From: Diplolepis rosae
Lineage: Eukaryota; Arthropoda; Insecta; Hymenoptera; Diplolepididae
Direction: 5' to 3'
Length of the DNA stretch: 64,000 bases
NCBI GenBank assembly: GCA_030998225.1
Contig: JAPYXD010000685.1
Span: forward strand, 496,001 to 560,000
Numbering within the stretch: the stretch's first letter is position 1; the number at the start of each line of letters is the position of its first letter. Positions 11,499 to 23,285 of this stretch are shown one piece after another. The notes below the pieces were generated by a model. It was not told the origin of the DNA, ran no database searches, and was given only the letters and a program-made list of their open reading frames with translations. Position numbers and translations under genes: made by a program.

Positions 11499-12427
11499 AT
11501 GGAGAATTCTCAAAAAAGAATGGAAGAAGCAATGCAAGTACTAGATTCGGTAAATGCTCAGCGTGCACAGGAAATCAAACACCTCGCCCAACAGAGTAAC
11601 ATGCTAGTAACTGAAGATGAAAGTTCTGGTAACCTCCACGAGCGAGAAAGTCAATTGCAAAATAGTAATATGTCCGTAATTATAAATTTAAAATAATTGT
11701 CAATTCATCCCCCGGTTAATAATCCAACAGACCAAACTAAATCTCGAGAACAAGATAAAAAAAGGGTACAAATCTCTCAAGACAGTACACTACTTCGTCA
11801 TACACGACATCAATTTCTGCAAACGATATTATCAGAAACATCGAAGAATTGAAAGGGCGTGATGATATTGGAGTCGAGGACTTCATTTAAACTGTTAAAC
11901 GGGCACGAATGAGGTGTTCACAGCCAGATTTATTAGTGGATCTTATCATAGCCGAAAAAATTAAAGATCAAGCCAAACGCGCAATTCGATTTAATCCAAT
12001 AGATAATTATGATCAATTATACTCTGCTTTGAGACAAAACATCGGTATAATCAGTTCAGTTGAATTGAGTCGTTCAAAACCCGAATCAATTAAGCAAGCC
12101 AGCACGGAAACGGTACAAAACTATAATATGCGATTCCGACAACAATATAATGAATTGATTTATGCTGTTCAAAATGAACAATCGAATCCTACTTCTCGCC
12201 GTCTAGCCTTACCGATTGAAGAAAAATCTGCAATTAGAAGATATATCATGAACTTGAGAGATGAAATTGGTGCACAAGTTCGCCCTTTCCAACCCGATAC
12301 CTTCAATAGACTTCAACAGGAAGCCCTAGAAGCGGAGGTCTGGTATATAGAAAAAACTAACATGAAGAGCCTAAGTTTCAAAACAACCAATTGGCTCGAC
12401 TATTCCAAAATATCCGGGCATAAATAA
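11499..12427 (+). pseudogene. Gag of decayed gypsy element 1
   Basis: Two open stretches separated by stops (11697-11908). The second, from 11909, holds a retrotransposon Gag region (LIIAEKIKDQAKRAIRF, YDQLYSALRQNIG, VQNYNMRFRQQYNELIYAV), the usual helical capsid-like segment before the zinc knuckle. Its natural start lies upstream and is lost. Confidence 0.7.
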
Positions 12428-12443
12428 TTTTTCAACCCATTAC

Positions 12444-13060
12444 GTGTCATCGCAACAAAGATTTAAAGCATTCTGTAAAAACTGTAAGCGACCTGGACAT
12501 AATGAAGCTCAATGTTACGCGAAGGAGAGAAATTTTCCTGTTGGTCACACTACAACTCGTGCTCCAAACCGAATTTTCAGCCTGAAGGAGAAGGACAACG
12601 ATACGGGAAACGTCACAGCGGTTCAAGAACAGGAGGAAACGGCAGAGACCGAGTTTCTGCAATATCCGGAAGGTTGTTCTCGATCGCAGAAAATCTACGT
12701 GGGACCAATAGAACAGGAAGATTACTAGTTGACAGTGGTTCATCACTCAACTTAATTAAGGAAATGCTCGTGCACTTGGAAATCCCACAAGAAAAAATCA
12801 CCAAAGTGTTCTCAATGGGAAATGACAAACACACAACATCGGAAATAACAAAATTAAAATTTCAAGGAAAAGAGCACGTATTTGCCATTGTGCCAAATGA
12901 TTTCTCATTACCTGAAGATGGTATAATAGGAATCCCGTTTATGCATAGTTACAAATTCAATTTGTCGAACATTTACTTAGAATTAAACGGGGTAAAACAT
13001 AAATTACATGATGACGGGATATTTGTGCCCATGAACTTGATTAAAATAATTAGAATGTAA
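12444..13060 (+). pseudogene. Gag zinc knuckle and retropepsin of gypsy element 1
   Basis: A CCHC knuckle reads CKNCKRPGHNEAQC at about 12473-12514. In the next frame the aspartic protease active site LLVDSGSSLNLIK follows at about 12724-12762, and the fold continues to GIIGIPFMHSYKFNL, the usual end of retroviral-type proteases. The overlap of the two frames looks like a -1 or +1 shift between gag and pro, either programmed or mutational. Confidence 0.75.
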
Positions 13061-13083
13061 GTTAAAGAGAACAGGGTCATGCT

Positions 13084-14445
13084 ATGATCATGGACCACCC
13101 AAATATACCTGACTCAATTTGCAGAATTCAAAATTATCAGTTACAAATCCCAATTTCCAACGAAACTAATGAAACATTGAAAGTTTCCAGCACCGGAATT
13201 CGAGCCAAAGTTATAGGTATTCAACCGGAACCTGAGGAAAAGATACAGTATATAACAACTAAAGAATTGCGCAAAAGATTGCAACTTCTACAAGAGAATA
13301 CAAGGCTTTCGCACATTGTGGCAAATGATAGAGAGGGAATAAGTAAAATTGTCCAAAGCTATCATAATATTTTTACTTTAGAAGGAGACTTTCTTCCTTG
13401 TACTGATTTAGCAAGACCTCAAATTATAGTCAAAGACGAGAGACCCATTAATAATCCCTTCTATCCTCCCCCAGAATTTGACTTGAGTTCTGGATTTCAT
13501 CAAATACCCATGGATCCAGAATCAAAAAAATACACCGCTATTAGTACACAAGATGGCCATTTTGAATTCGAACGCATGCCATTTGGTTTGAAGAATTCTC
13601 CTGCAATGTTCCAAAGAATGATGGATACGGCTCTTAGAGGATTGATCTGCAAAACTTGCTTTGTTTATCTTTATGACGTCGTTGTTTTTGGTTCAAGTCT
13701 TCAGGAGCACAATGAAAATCTTGTCATTTTCTTTCAAAGGTTGCGACAAACGGGATTAAAACTACAGCCGGATAAGTGTGAATACCTCCTACCAGAATTG
13801 AAATATCTTGGCCATGTGATCAAAGAAGAAGGAGTAAAACCAAATCCAAATAAAATCCAAGCAGTTAGGGATTTAAAAAGACCCTCAAACCCAACCGATG
13901 TAAAATCTTTTCTAGGACTTGCAGGATACTATCAGAAATTCGTTAAAACCTTCTCCATCAGAGCAAAACCAATCATAGAAGTCACAAAAGAAACTCACCC
14001 CTTCCAATGGACATCTGAATGTGAGAAAGCTTTTCAGGACCTTAAGGACTGTTTATGTTCATCACCTGTGTTAAGATACCCAGACTATACAAAAGAATTT
14101 GTCCTAACAACAGATGCCTCCAATGTGGGATTAGGAGCCATTTTATCCCAGAATGATCATCCATGCTATTACATTTCGAGGACATTAAACAAACCGGAAT
14201 TTAACTACAGCACAACAGAAAAAGAACTGCTAGCTATAGTGTGGGCAGTGAAAAGATTGAGATAATACCTGTTGGGTAGAAAATTTAGAATTCAGACAGA
14301 TCATCAGGCACTAAAATGGCTATTTAATTTAAAAGATCCATCTTGAAGGCTACTCAGGTGGAGACTTCGATTTGAGGAGTACGATTACGAAATAAAGTAC
14401 AAAAAGGGCAAGGAAAATACAGCAGCTGATGCATTATCGCGTATG
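13084..14445 (+). pseudogene. Reverse transcriptase and RNase H of gypsy element 1 (defective)
   Basis: The 393-codon open frame carries RT motifs FDLSSGFHQIPM, FEFERMPFGLKNSPAMFQRMM, then the catalytic box as FVYLYDVVVFG, where the family norm is Y-x-D-D, so one essential Asp is gone (13661-13681). N-terminal RT motifs between NPFYPPP and FDLSSGF are deleted. RNase H follows with TTDASNVGLGAILSQ, and ends after stop codons at 14263 and 14344 with ENTAADALSR. Clearly a dead copy. Confidence 0.85.
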
Positions 14446-14905
14446 CATACTACCCGGGAAGAAAACAATTCTTATAAAACTCATTCAACATATGATCCTC
14501 AAAATGACACTGTGTACGAACCCTTTGAGGACGAGAATGAGATCCAGCATCATGTGAACATTGAAGGAGAACCCATGATACTTAGATCTATTGAACCCAA
14601 GGATGAGAAGGAAATAGTGACAGAATATAAAAAGTGGAAAGGAAATAGACTTCCGAACAAAGTTGGGGTAAAGCCTGTCGCCGCTGGAAAAAAATTGGAT
14701 CAAAATTAGGAAACAATATATTTTCACCTCTACGAATTCAACTTCCCGACTACGAGGGAGGGGAATGGATCAAATTGCTCTTTAGAAAGATAAAAGACTT
14801 CACTAATCGCAAAAACTGGAAGATATTTAAGTTTCACATGGAAGACCCTTTAATAGAAAACACTGAAAAAATGCGATTGAATGATATGCTTAACTTTCTA
14901 CTCCA
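14446..14905 (+). other. Spacer between RNase H and integrase of gypsy element 1
   Basis: An open frame of about 88 codons continues past the RNase H end (HTTREENNSYK...) with no domain that I recognise; this region is variable in gypsy elements. The integrase zinc-binding HHCC module that should follow is not clear. Confidence 0.45.
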
Positions 14906-15099
14906 ACTAAAATTTCCTGAACATATAAAATACATTTTCCGTATGTGATAGACCTGACAAGGAATTAACAAATAAAGAAAAACGAAATCTTGTAGCTGAA
15001 GCACACGGAAACATTAGTTCAGGAAACTTCGGGGAAAATAAAACTATTAAGCGCTTGAGAAAAACCATCCCTTGGAATAATATAGAAGACGAAGTTATT

Positions 15100-15990
15100 G
15101 AGTTTATAAAAAATGCGATGTATGTCAAAGAGAGAAACTAACGCGTATAAGACCGATGATTGAGGCAGCGGTCCCTGATGTACCAGTAGCACCAAATGAT
15201 AAAATTGCAATGGACATTTTCGGACCATTGCCTGTCACACAAGCCGAAAACGAATATATACTCTCAATCCAAGATGTTTTAACAAAATATCTCATTCTAA
15301 TAGCCCTTACAGAAACAAACAGCGGATCTATTATAACCCATTTGTTGGACCATTACATATATATTTTTTCATCTCCGAAACAAATACTTACCGATCAAGG
15401 GGCAAATTTCGTTTCTGAGCTAGTTCAAAAGATTAAAAATCTTTGCTGAATCAAACACATAAAGACTACAACCTTCCATCCTCAAGGGAATGGAGCTTTA
15501 GAAAGGACGCATTCGACAATTAAAGATTTATTGAAGATATTCATTGCCGATAATGGCACTGAATGGGATCTAAACCTCAACCTTACGTGCTTGGCCTACA
15601 ACGTAGCAGTTCATGAAAGTACCGGGCTAACACCTTTTGAAATGATCATTGGAGGAATAGCAAATTTGCCTTCGATTTTAGCAACTACCACATCAATTAA
15701 TCATCAAGAGCGATCATGGAAGAAACGACACGAATCTTATCTAGAAAAGGGAAAGAAATCCATAATGAAAACACAAGAGCGATTGAAAATTTTGCAAGAT
15801 TCTCGAATGTTATCTCAAACCCTATCTTCGAAGTCGGATATCTTGTATTAATGCATAATGAAACGAAGCAAAGCAAGTTAGATTCTGACTGGATAGGACC
15901 AGGAACAGTAATACAGCGTAGTAGTGATACAAATTTTTAGATCCTTTTTGAAAATAAGTTTTACAAAATTCACGCGTATCGGTTAAAGCC
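15100..15990 (+). pseudogene. Integrase of gypsy element 1
   Basis: Core integrase of the D,D-35-E type: first Asp in KIAMDIFGPLPV, second in ILTDQGANFVSEL, and the Glu in NGALERTHS, with HPQGNG before it. A TGA stop at 15447 falls between the second Asp and the Glu and the frame changes again at about 15850, where the C-terminal LDSDWIGPGTVIQ segment (GPY/F-like) appears. No envelope gene follows. Confidence 0.85.
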
Positions 15991-15999
15991 CTATTATCA

Positions 16000-17540
16000 A
16001 TAATAATATGCTTTTAGAATACGGATTATCTGAGTAATCCTTTCATTCATCTCCTCCATTTTCTGCCTCAAAGTGACCACTGCATAGCGTTACAATTTTT
16101 GCTGAAGACTTTGGTGATGCGAGATTGTACCACAAAACCTGGCATTTACATGTATTAGTTGATGTAGATAATGTAATACTAGGTTCAATAACATTATGGA
16201 ACATTATGAAGTAACTTCTGAGATGTGTGAAAATTGTACCGAGCAAATAGAGTTTACACTCATCAATAGTAGAGTGCAACGTTTCTCGCCCATATTTATT
16301 TTTTTTCTATGAATTTGAATAATACCGAACAACACAGGGTGTCCCATGAGAACTGTGCAGTTTTTATCCTCTACGGAGTCTCGTTTAAAATTTCGACATT
16401 CATTCGTGTATTCTAGATCAATACTTGCCGAATTCCTGAGGTTGTAATACTCTCCGTAACGTTCTCCAAACACGTCCCTCAGACGCATCTCCCCTCTCCT
16501 ATATATAGATCGTAGTACAGATCCTAGATCCTAGCCAAGGGTAGAACAGCCATGCGAAGCTCCCTATGAGTCAGTGTTTCTTGCGCCCCGTTTACGAACG
16601 GGAGTTTGTATAAAACCATTTGTATAAAGAAAACGCATTTAAACCACGGTCCAAACTGCTAAAATTTAATATCAAGTGTGTAGTTATTTATCGACCGTGA
16701 CAAGGTCCACTTGTTGCTTTCAAATCATCCTCATAAAATTAAGATGCAATGCCATTTCAGCTGCATCTCTTATTGTGTATCTTCAATTGGGGTGAGAATA
16801 GAGATATTAATTTTTGGTGACTGGAATTCTTTCGGATAGTAAATTCCTCGTTTTGTTTTTCTGTTTTCCTTGATAATGATTCTTACTGGCACCTTCGTGT
16901 GTTGTCTTCAGTCGATTCTTTTCATGTCTTGATAACAATTTGATTACGTATTTCAATTAACAATAATATATTTTGAAACTCGCACATAGCATTCCGATTT
17001 TTTTTACATATAAATATAAAGACATATAAGTAAGAAAAGATCACGAGACGTGACACATAAAATTTTAATATGTATTAATAAAATTGGATAAATAAGTTCA
17101 AATTCGGAAAGACCCATTCTAAATACGACTCTGCTTATAAGAGGTTGTTTGAGACAGAACGGGAGGTAATCCCTTGGGCACTGCCTCTGCAGTGTTCTAC
17201 AGATACTGCCATATACTCAGGTCCTTTCATCAAGTTTTAAGCGAACTTATCCGATACCTGTGTAGCTGTAGAAAGTGCATTGTTCAGAGTTTCTCTTTCT
17301 GGGTTGCATCGTTGTCGTAAAACATCTCTATACAGTTTCCTCATCTATGTTTTAATATGCTCTTTAAATCCAGGCTGTCTGCAAATAGTTTGTAACTTCC
17401 TGCGAATGATCCCCCCTTGACAGTCTCAGAAATAACTAACTTAAGATGTTCGGTACGGCAACCAGTGTATCCGCATGACGCTTTTTGCGGATTTTATTAT
17501 TAAATATAAGGATATGTCATCTGCTGTCAGTGAGTACACA
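16000..17540. other. Intron stretch without recognisable genes
   Basis: No coding motif found. A CpG-containing patch lies at about 16430-16560. The expected 3' LTR of gypsy element 1 is not recognisable here by comparison with 10741-11490. Confidence 0.35.
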
Positions 17541-17559
17541 ATTTAGACATGATTATAGA

Positions 17560-17740
17560 CTAAGTTATTGATTTTATTTGCATAACCTTCATATATGATG
17601 ATATACTTGTAAAATGTACAGTTACTTACAGGAAAAGGGTTCCAAAATGTATGCCCACCTTCTATATCTATGCATGTTGCGCCCGATGAGGTGCCAGGTT
17701 CGCCGGAGCGTAAATGTATTAAATTATTACTTGAATCTAT
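17560..17740 (-). pseudogene. Scrap of a chuvirus-like envelope glycoprotein
   Basis: The minus-strand frame reads ATCIDIEGGHTFWNPFP followed by a single Cys, then YEGYANK. This aligns with the glycoprotein gene at 30566 in the same window, where the equivalent block is TYCTDMEDGQTFWDTLP, then a Cys, then YEGPANK. Only about 60 residues survive. It sits downstream, in minus-strand sense, of RT and gag scraps, which is the position an envelope gene takes in an errantivirus-like element. Confidence 0.65.
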
Positions 17741-17921
17741 TCTAGGTTTTGGCTCTAGTGGAGTTACTTTCAACGTTCTTATAACTACTATAGAATTTCT
17801 TATCAGAGAATGAAATTTATTTCAAAGCTTCAGGTACAAATATGTACTTTATAGAAAATGTCTTCTTTGCCAAATTTTAACACTCAATTATTTAATAAAT
17901 ATTTATTTAAAAAATTATCAA

Positions 17922-18046
17922 ATCGTATATGACGTCGTAAATGACATCGTAAACGACGTATACCATGTCATATACAACGTCGTAGACGATGTTGTATATG
18001 ATGTCATTTACGACGTCATTTACGACATCGTATATGATGTCATATT
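17922..18046. repeat. Array of short GACGTCGTA-type palindromic units
   Basis: About a dozen 9-11-base units such as GACGTCGTAA, GACATCGTAA, ACGACGTA and GATGTCAT follow one another for about 125 bases. The first half is largely the inverse of the second. Several units contain the ATF/CREB-like core TGACGTC. It lies inside the decayed minus-strand gypsy element, between its glycoprotein scrap and its RT. Confidence 0.7.
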
Positions 18047-18369
18047 TTACAATAGGGTTAGCAAAAAGACGTAATCGCCCACCTTAAAATTCGCATTTTT
18101 AGCTATTACAAGGTTATGTCTTCCTGTATGTAAATTGTGGAGTTCCCTAAAAATATCGTCACGTTTATTTTCCATTACATTCTGCATCTTCAATTAAAAG
18201 TTTAATTCTTTTATAATAACTTAGTCAATGGCTTTGCTATTTTGACAAAGTCCTCAATAAATCACCTATAATACCCTGATAATCCCAAAACTTGGTGAAC
18301 AATTGTATCGTATTTGAATTTATGAAATTCTCTTATTGCTTTATCTTTCTTGCGTTTCGGTTTTAGTCA

Positions 18370-18850
18370 TTTGGCGCTAATAATATACCCATGATATATT
18401 ACTTCGTGTTATAATATTTCGCATTTTTGGCTCCAATTTCCAGCTAGCCTTACACAATGGGCTCATTACTTCATCGAACAATTCTTTGTGTTCTTCTAGA
18501 GTCTTTGCGTGAATAACGATATCCTCTTTATATACAAACAGCCTTTTGCTAAACATACCCTCATATGTCAAATTCATGACTCTTTGATATTCTGATGCTG
18601 CATTTTAGAGACCGAATGGCATTTCAACAAACTCAAAATGTCTACTTAGAGTTGAAAACACACTTTTGTGAGTATTAGCTTGATCTATTGCAATTTGAGG
18701 AAAATCTATTACTGTGTAATACCAAGCATTAACCTGATCGAAAATATCAGTTATATTTGAAAGGGGGTAACTAATTGGAATTTTTTTCGTTGAGTGGTCT
18801 AAAATCTAAAACCACTCGCCACTTAGGCTTATCACTTTGATCTTATTCCT
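18370..18850 (-). pseudogene. Reverse transcriptase scrap of decayed gypsy element 2
   Basis: On the minus strand: KIPISYPLSNITDIFDQV, then FPQIAI, HFEFVEMPFGL, and KRLFVYKEDIVIHAKTLEEH. The last is the catalytic box, normally YxDD, here with K-E-D, so it is inactive. KASWKLEPKM follows (the usual L.L...KC segment). Stops break the frame. Distinct in detail from both other gypsy elements of the window. Confidence 0.75.
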
Positions 18851-19630
18851 TGGAAATAACTGCTTTTCAAAATGTCTCTGCTTACCACACAGCTGATATT
18901 TCATCATGGTTCTACACTGGTTGGCGGAGAGTTCTTGCTTCTTACATAACTGACAGATAAGCTGTACATAATTTATTTTAGCAATCGTTTGGCGGCATCT
19001 ACTTGCTAAGTGACCCGACTTATTACAGTATTGACAAATAATGCATGATTGAGTATTAAAATTTCTAATTTCTTTATTTTCATATTTACTTTTTCCCTCT
19101 TGTCTCAATGCCTTCCTGGCATCTACTATTTTTTCTACAATACCTTAATGACGTTTTGAACTAAGTGTTTTATGTTCCTAGTGTTCTCTAACTCTTGCTC
19201 AATCTCCGGTTTCAAATTTCGCTCAAGACATTCTACCGAATTTCTTTCTATTGACGTCTTGGAAGCTGCCTAAATATTTCCATTATTTACTCCTTGAGTT
19301 TCTATGATTCGCCTGCCCAAGTCACGGATGCGATTCGCAAAGGCATTAATAGTTGTATTATCCCTTTGGTATTGGCTGCCCATTTCACCTACTAAATGAT
19401 AAAGACTCTTTCTGGCACGTAAACTGCCTTGATGAATTCTTTAAGTTCATCGATTACTGCGAAAGCCTATCCGTAAATGGCCTTTTGGGCCTCACCTGTT
19501 AATTTTGACCTGTACAATTTAGGTCAATTCGTCTCGTTTAAGCTGTAATAATTTCTTCAGCTTCGTCGCATCCTTCTAGACATATGCTTAAAGAAATATT
19601 TTCGCCTTTAAATTCGGGTACTACTGTCAA
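18851..19630 (-). pseudogene. Gag scrap with zinc knuckles of decayed gypsy element 2
   Basis: The minus-strand frame contains CQYCNKSGHLASRC, a standard CCHC knuckle, and shortly after a second, imperfect Cys pair (CQLCKKQ...). Further upstream in minus sense (19150-19600) the sequence fits a Gag capsid region (repeated E/L/R-rich helices) but with several stops. Protease cannot be found, so there is a deletion between gag and RT. Confidence 0.6.
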
Positions 19631-19639
19631 CGCATTTTT

Positions 19640-20166
19640 CGGCTTCAAACTTCACGGGTAGTTGGTTCCGGCTTATAGAAGCGTACGACTCTTTCGTCAA
19701 CCGTTCGCCCGAAACCCACTCCTACGGCCAGTCGCCCGTTAGGCTTAACCGACCAGCCGCGCCAGATGGGGGAGGAAAAGGATCCCTCCCCTCACCGTTG
19801 GGGTGGCCCAGTCCGCCCGGGACGCACGACCGGGGGTATAAGCCCCGATGCGATTTCTACTGGTTCACCCCATTTTTTTGTTCCCTATGCCCATCGAGCT
19901 CTCTCGTCTCATCACTAGTGTGACGAATGATTTGATGAGCATCCAGATCCGCTCAGACTGGAGCATCAGAGACCATCGTTTCAAGAGTAAGTTCGGCACC
20001 CACTGCCTGACCAACGGTCTCGTTTACCACGCCCCACTTAACGCAGACGAAGAGTACGTGCTCCGAATTATCCACAGGGAAATCGCAGTAGCAACACGTC
20101 TCCTCGTCTCTCTTGTTGAAACGCCTCAAGTACGCGTTGAAACAGCCATTACCTGAGAGCGCTTGC
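19640..20166 (-). pseudogene. R1-like LINE, C terminus and 3' UTR (3' piece)
   Basis: The minus-strand frame from 20160 reads ALSGNGCFNAYLRRF, then CCYCDFPVDNSEHVLFVC, the C-terminal zinc motif of R1/TRAS-type LINE ORF2 proteins. A GC-rich 3' UTR runs to about 19640. Its upstream coding part continues not here but at 50217-50580, on the far side of the nested insertions; the join of ...YLAQV to ALSGNGCF is exactly what the family has. Thus the LINE was present first and was then split. Confidence 0.8.
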
Positions 20167-20349
20167 CAGGGTTGCCACAAGTCAGGAAAGTCAGGGGAAT
20201 GGTAGTGGTCTGGAAAAGGTCAAGGTTTAGTCAGGAAATCGCTGTGGCCAGATCGTGCGTTACTGCGTTTCACTGTGCCACGGTCAGTTTTTCCAACTCT
20301 TCTTCCTTCTTGCTCGGTTAACTCGCCGTCAGCGGACACAGGCTAGCAA
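20167..20349 (+). mobile_element. Left end of hAT-type element A (CAGGGTTGCCACAAGT)
   Basis: CAGGGTTGCCACAAGT at 20167 is repeated in inverse at 50202-50217, and a shared TCAGG(A/G)AA(A/G)TCAGGG block follows on both sides. CAGGGTTGCC-like ends are typical of hAT transposons. The flanks GCGCTTGC (20159-20166) and GGACTTGC (50217-50224) agree at six of eight positions if the element end is moved one base, compatible with an aged 8-base target duplication in the LINE. No transposase of this element remains. Confidence 0.7.
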
Positions 20350-21430
20350 AAGTGTTCTCAGATCGTGGAACTTTGCGGCCCCCACTACTGACCCGTGTGG
20401 AACCTCACACAATCAAACTCGGCGTGTCCCCACTTCCACGCTTCGATTTCACGCTGTCGGCTGTTGAGCTAAGATCGAGAAATTACGTTTCTCTCGACTT
20501 CGTGCAAACGTGGCGCGAAGTAGACGACATATTTGATATGACTAAATACATAATTTGAGAAAAAACCTTCCTTTTTTAGATATTTTGAAAAACCTTCGCC
20601 TAAAATAAATATCTAAAAGATTTTTTTCGAATTATAGGATAATACAAACACATAAGAAAAATAATTTCAATAAAATGTATAGTTCAATAAATCTTAAAAG
20701 CTTCGAAACAAAATATAGATTAATATATTTTCTGTGCCTCCGGTGGGTAAACTCTTTTTTACGCTACAGTTGAGAGTAGCGCAATGTAATGTAATGGAAA
20801 TGTAATGCAATGGAATGTAATGTAAAAATTGAACTGCGCATGCGCCTATTACGGTAAGCTAGTCCTACTAATATACAAGATCGAGAAAATCAAAATGGCC
20901 GGAAGTATTCGCGAAATATCAAGTGAGATGGGCGATAATCACGGCAATTTCGACCTTTTCAGATTGAATTCGAGTGTACGCATAAAAAATCGTATATGCG
21001 CTGAAGTCACAAAAAATAGAATATGTGCCAATGAACACAATTCGGGTGATTACGAGACTCGCTTAAAATGCTCGCAGGACTGATCGCGCCTCGGCGCGAT
21101 ATACTATTTTTAGTATTGTAAATAAACTATTTCAAATAAAAAATTATGCCTAAAATACTTTATATTAAACTGTTATAAATATAAAGAACATAAATTGTAT
21201 TAAAATTTACACACAAAATTACACAATAAGATTTTTTTGGTAGAAAGCAACATGAAAAAACATTAAATTCGAATAAAATATTTTTTTAAGTTTTTGAAAT
21301 ATGTAACATTTTTTATGAAATGACGTTTTCGAATCCCAAGTGCGAATAAAAGGTGTCATTGTTTAAAAAGAAATCGTGCAAAAGGCACGCCAATTCATTA
21401 TTTGCGAAATATTTAATTTAAATTTAAATT
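20350..21430 (+). mobile_element. Left arm of long-inverted-repeat element B (hAT-like)
   Basis: This arm pairs with 48370-48905 on the opposite strand (for example GCGAAGTAGACGAC, AAATAAAAAATTATGCC and CGAATCCCAAGTGCGAATAA recur inverted). Its tip, GTGTTCTCAGATCGTGGAAC...GCGGCCCCCAC, resembles the tip of the hAT element at 31865, so the two belong to one related group. The arm carries an extra block at about 20732-21104 that the right arm lacks. Confidence 0.65.
20732..21104. mobile_element. Insertion of about 370 bases in one arm of element B
   Basis: Comparison of the two arms shows that the right arm passes directly from ATATATTT to TTTAGTATTG, whereas the left arm has about 370 bases in between. 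It contains GTAATG-rich simple repeats, CGCATGCGC, a 62-codon open frame starting GAAAATCAAAATGGCC at about 20892, and a short hairpin GCGCCTCGGCGC at its end. I do not recognise the family; a candidate duplication is the TATTTT on both edges. Confidence 0.5.
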
Positions 21431-22345
21431 ATTTAATAATAACTTTTATTATTTAATTTCATATATTTTTAAAAATATTTGCCCAAAAAAATACCTGAAA
21501 AATTTTGTTAAATTTTTAGAATGATTTAGACACTTGAAATATAATTTTTCATTAACATTTGAAAGACAATAAATGTTAATAATTAAAAAAATATATATCG
21601 ATTTAAACTTTGTGTAGCTTTTAAATCTATTATTGTAATTTAAAAATTATGCACAAAATTGTGTTTTACAATAAATATGAGGTTCAAGTTTAAAATTATC
21701 TTGTGTTTTCGTTGTATATGCAGAGACTCTTAATTTGAAAATTCAAAAACTCTACAGAAAGGAAAAAAATTAGCTTTTTAGGAAATATATTGAAGTATTT
21801 AAGAGCTAGGTATTTTCTGCTCAAAATTTGGGAAATGATAAAGACGATAAAAACGGACGTAAATAGACTACTGCGGTTTCGAAATTTAAAAAAGTTAAAT
21901 TAAAAAAAAAATATATGTATCAGAAAATTTCGTTTCATTGTCAAAACCAAAAGTAGTCTATCTATGCCCGTTTCTATCTTCTTTACCATTTCAAACTTTT
22001 GAAAACAAAAGTTGATGCATGTGCATGTATACATATTTTCTGTACGTTTCCCTTAGCATCCAGTGAAATCTATCAGATACGAAAAAATTAAAGTTTGGTA
22101 GATTTCACTGAAAGTTAAGTGGACTGTACGAAAAACTGTTAATTGGACCAGATTTCTGGTCATATATCTACTCAAAATTCAATTTGTAAAAATAAGTACT
22201 GAACTTCCTGTAAATTTTACTAAACTTTTTTCTGCGTGTGCAACTTATAAATTCGCTGAGGAATGCCTGTTAAACTGAAAAAATAGGAAATTTTCTTCAA
22301 AATGTTAATTTTAACAGGGATTTCCGTAATGTTTATCGATAGAAC
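21431..22345. other. Interior of element B up to the giant retroelement
   Basis: Very AT-rich, no coding motif. Ends in GAAC (22342-22345), which is repeated directly after the 3' LTR (48075-48078) and is the target duplication of the retroelement. Confidence 0.5.
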
Positions 22346-22823
22346 TGTCACGTCCCGCGACTCTACCACCTAGAGTAATAAACAAATTAAGGAACCAATG
22401 AAGAGATCAAGGCAACATTACCACGCCCTTGATTATATTGACTCAACAGCAAGATCTAACAAGAAATAGGAAGATCGTTAAAATCGAAAGGAAAATCTAA
22501 ATAGATATATTTGGCTGTGACATTAACGCCAAGTAATAAATTTCATCGGAACGTGACTCATCGATGAAGGCAACTCATTCGACTTTAAGCTTCAACACCA
22601 AAATATGGAAAAGATCGTACACCTTGTTTTTACTTCCACAGTAGTTGACCTTTTCGTTAGAATCAAATAACAGACGAAATAGATTGCGACATTAGTGCCA
22701 GGTAATGAATTTCATTGGAGCACGAGTCATCAGAGAGGGCAACTCATCCGATCTTAATACCAAATATGGAAAAGGTGGTACACCTTGTTTTTGCTCCCAC
22801 CATAAGCAACCTTGCAAAAGTTC

Positions 22824-22855
22824 TATAAAAGGCAAAAATTCCAAGATAAGTCAGT
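22824..22855 (+). promoter_or_regulatory. LTR core promoter: TATA box and initiator
   Basis: TATAAAAGG at 22824-22832 is followed 27 bases downstream by TCAGTCC (22851), the arthropod initiator consensus TCAGTY. The start site would be the A at 22853. The same pair is intact in the 3' LTR (47519 and 47546). Confidence 0.75.
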
Positions 22856-23279
22856 CCAGTACCATCATCTCTACGCCGCGAGTCTGGTCCAGTTCATTAT
22901 CTCTACACAGTGAGTCTAGTCCAGTTTCATTATCTCTACGCTACGAGTTCAGTCCAGCCTCATCGGATTTTACCGCTTTTCAAACGAATTCTTACTCGAC
23001 GCTGAGTTTAACAACATTAGAAAGTGAAGGGGAATCACCTTCCAAAATTCTCTCTAAACTTGGATCAAGAATCGACTAGACCAACCGTCTCAACAACGAA
23101 TTTCCCATCAAACAAGTACTATCTCAAGGATCTCAACGAAGACTCAACTGACCACCTTCGCTCCACTGGAGTCAACAAATCATCAGGTAAATTTCACTCG
23201 GGGTAATTACAAAGGTACATCTAAATTTCAATTCGATTTCCAATTCCATGATGCTTATTCGTTTCTCAATTTGATTGTC

Positions 23280-23285
23280 AATAAA
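23280..23285 (+). terminator. LTR polyadenylation signal AATAAA
   Basis: AATAAA about 430 bases past the predicted start would set the R/U5 border near 23300. It lies in sense with Cand1, so the 5' LTR could also end host transcripts prematurely. Confidence 0.55.

Noticed and set aside
17922..18046. CRISPR-like array
   Set aside because: Units are contiguous, palindromic and without unique spacers, and the DNA is from an animal genome.
22705..23206. Open frames in the 5' LTR (and the same in the 3' LTR at 47400-47868)
   Set aside because: They lie across U3/R repeats, are read in overlapping frames and carry no motif; their repetition reflects the LTR copies.
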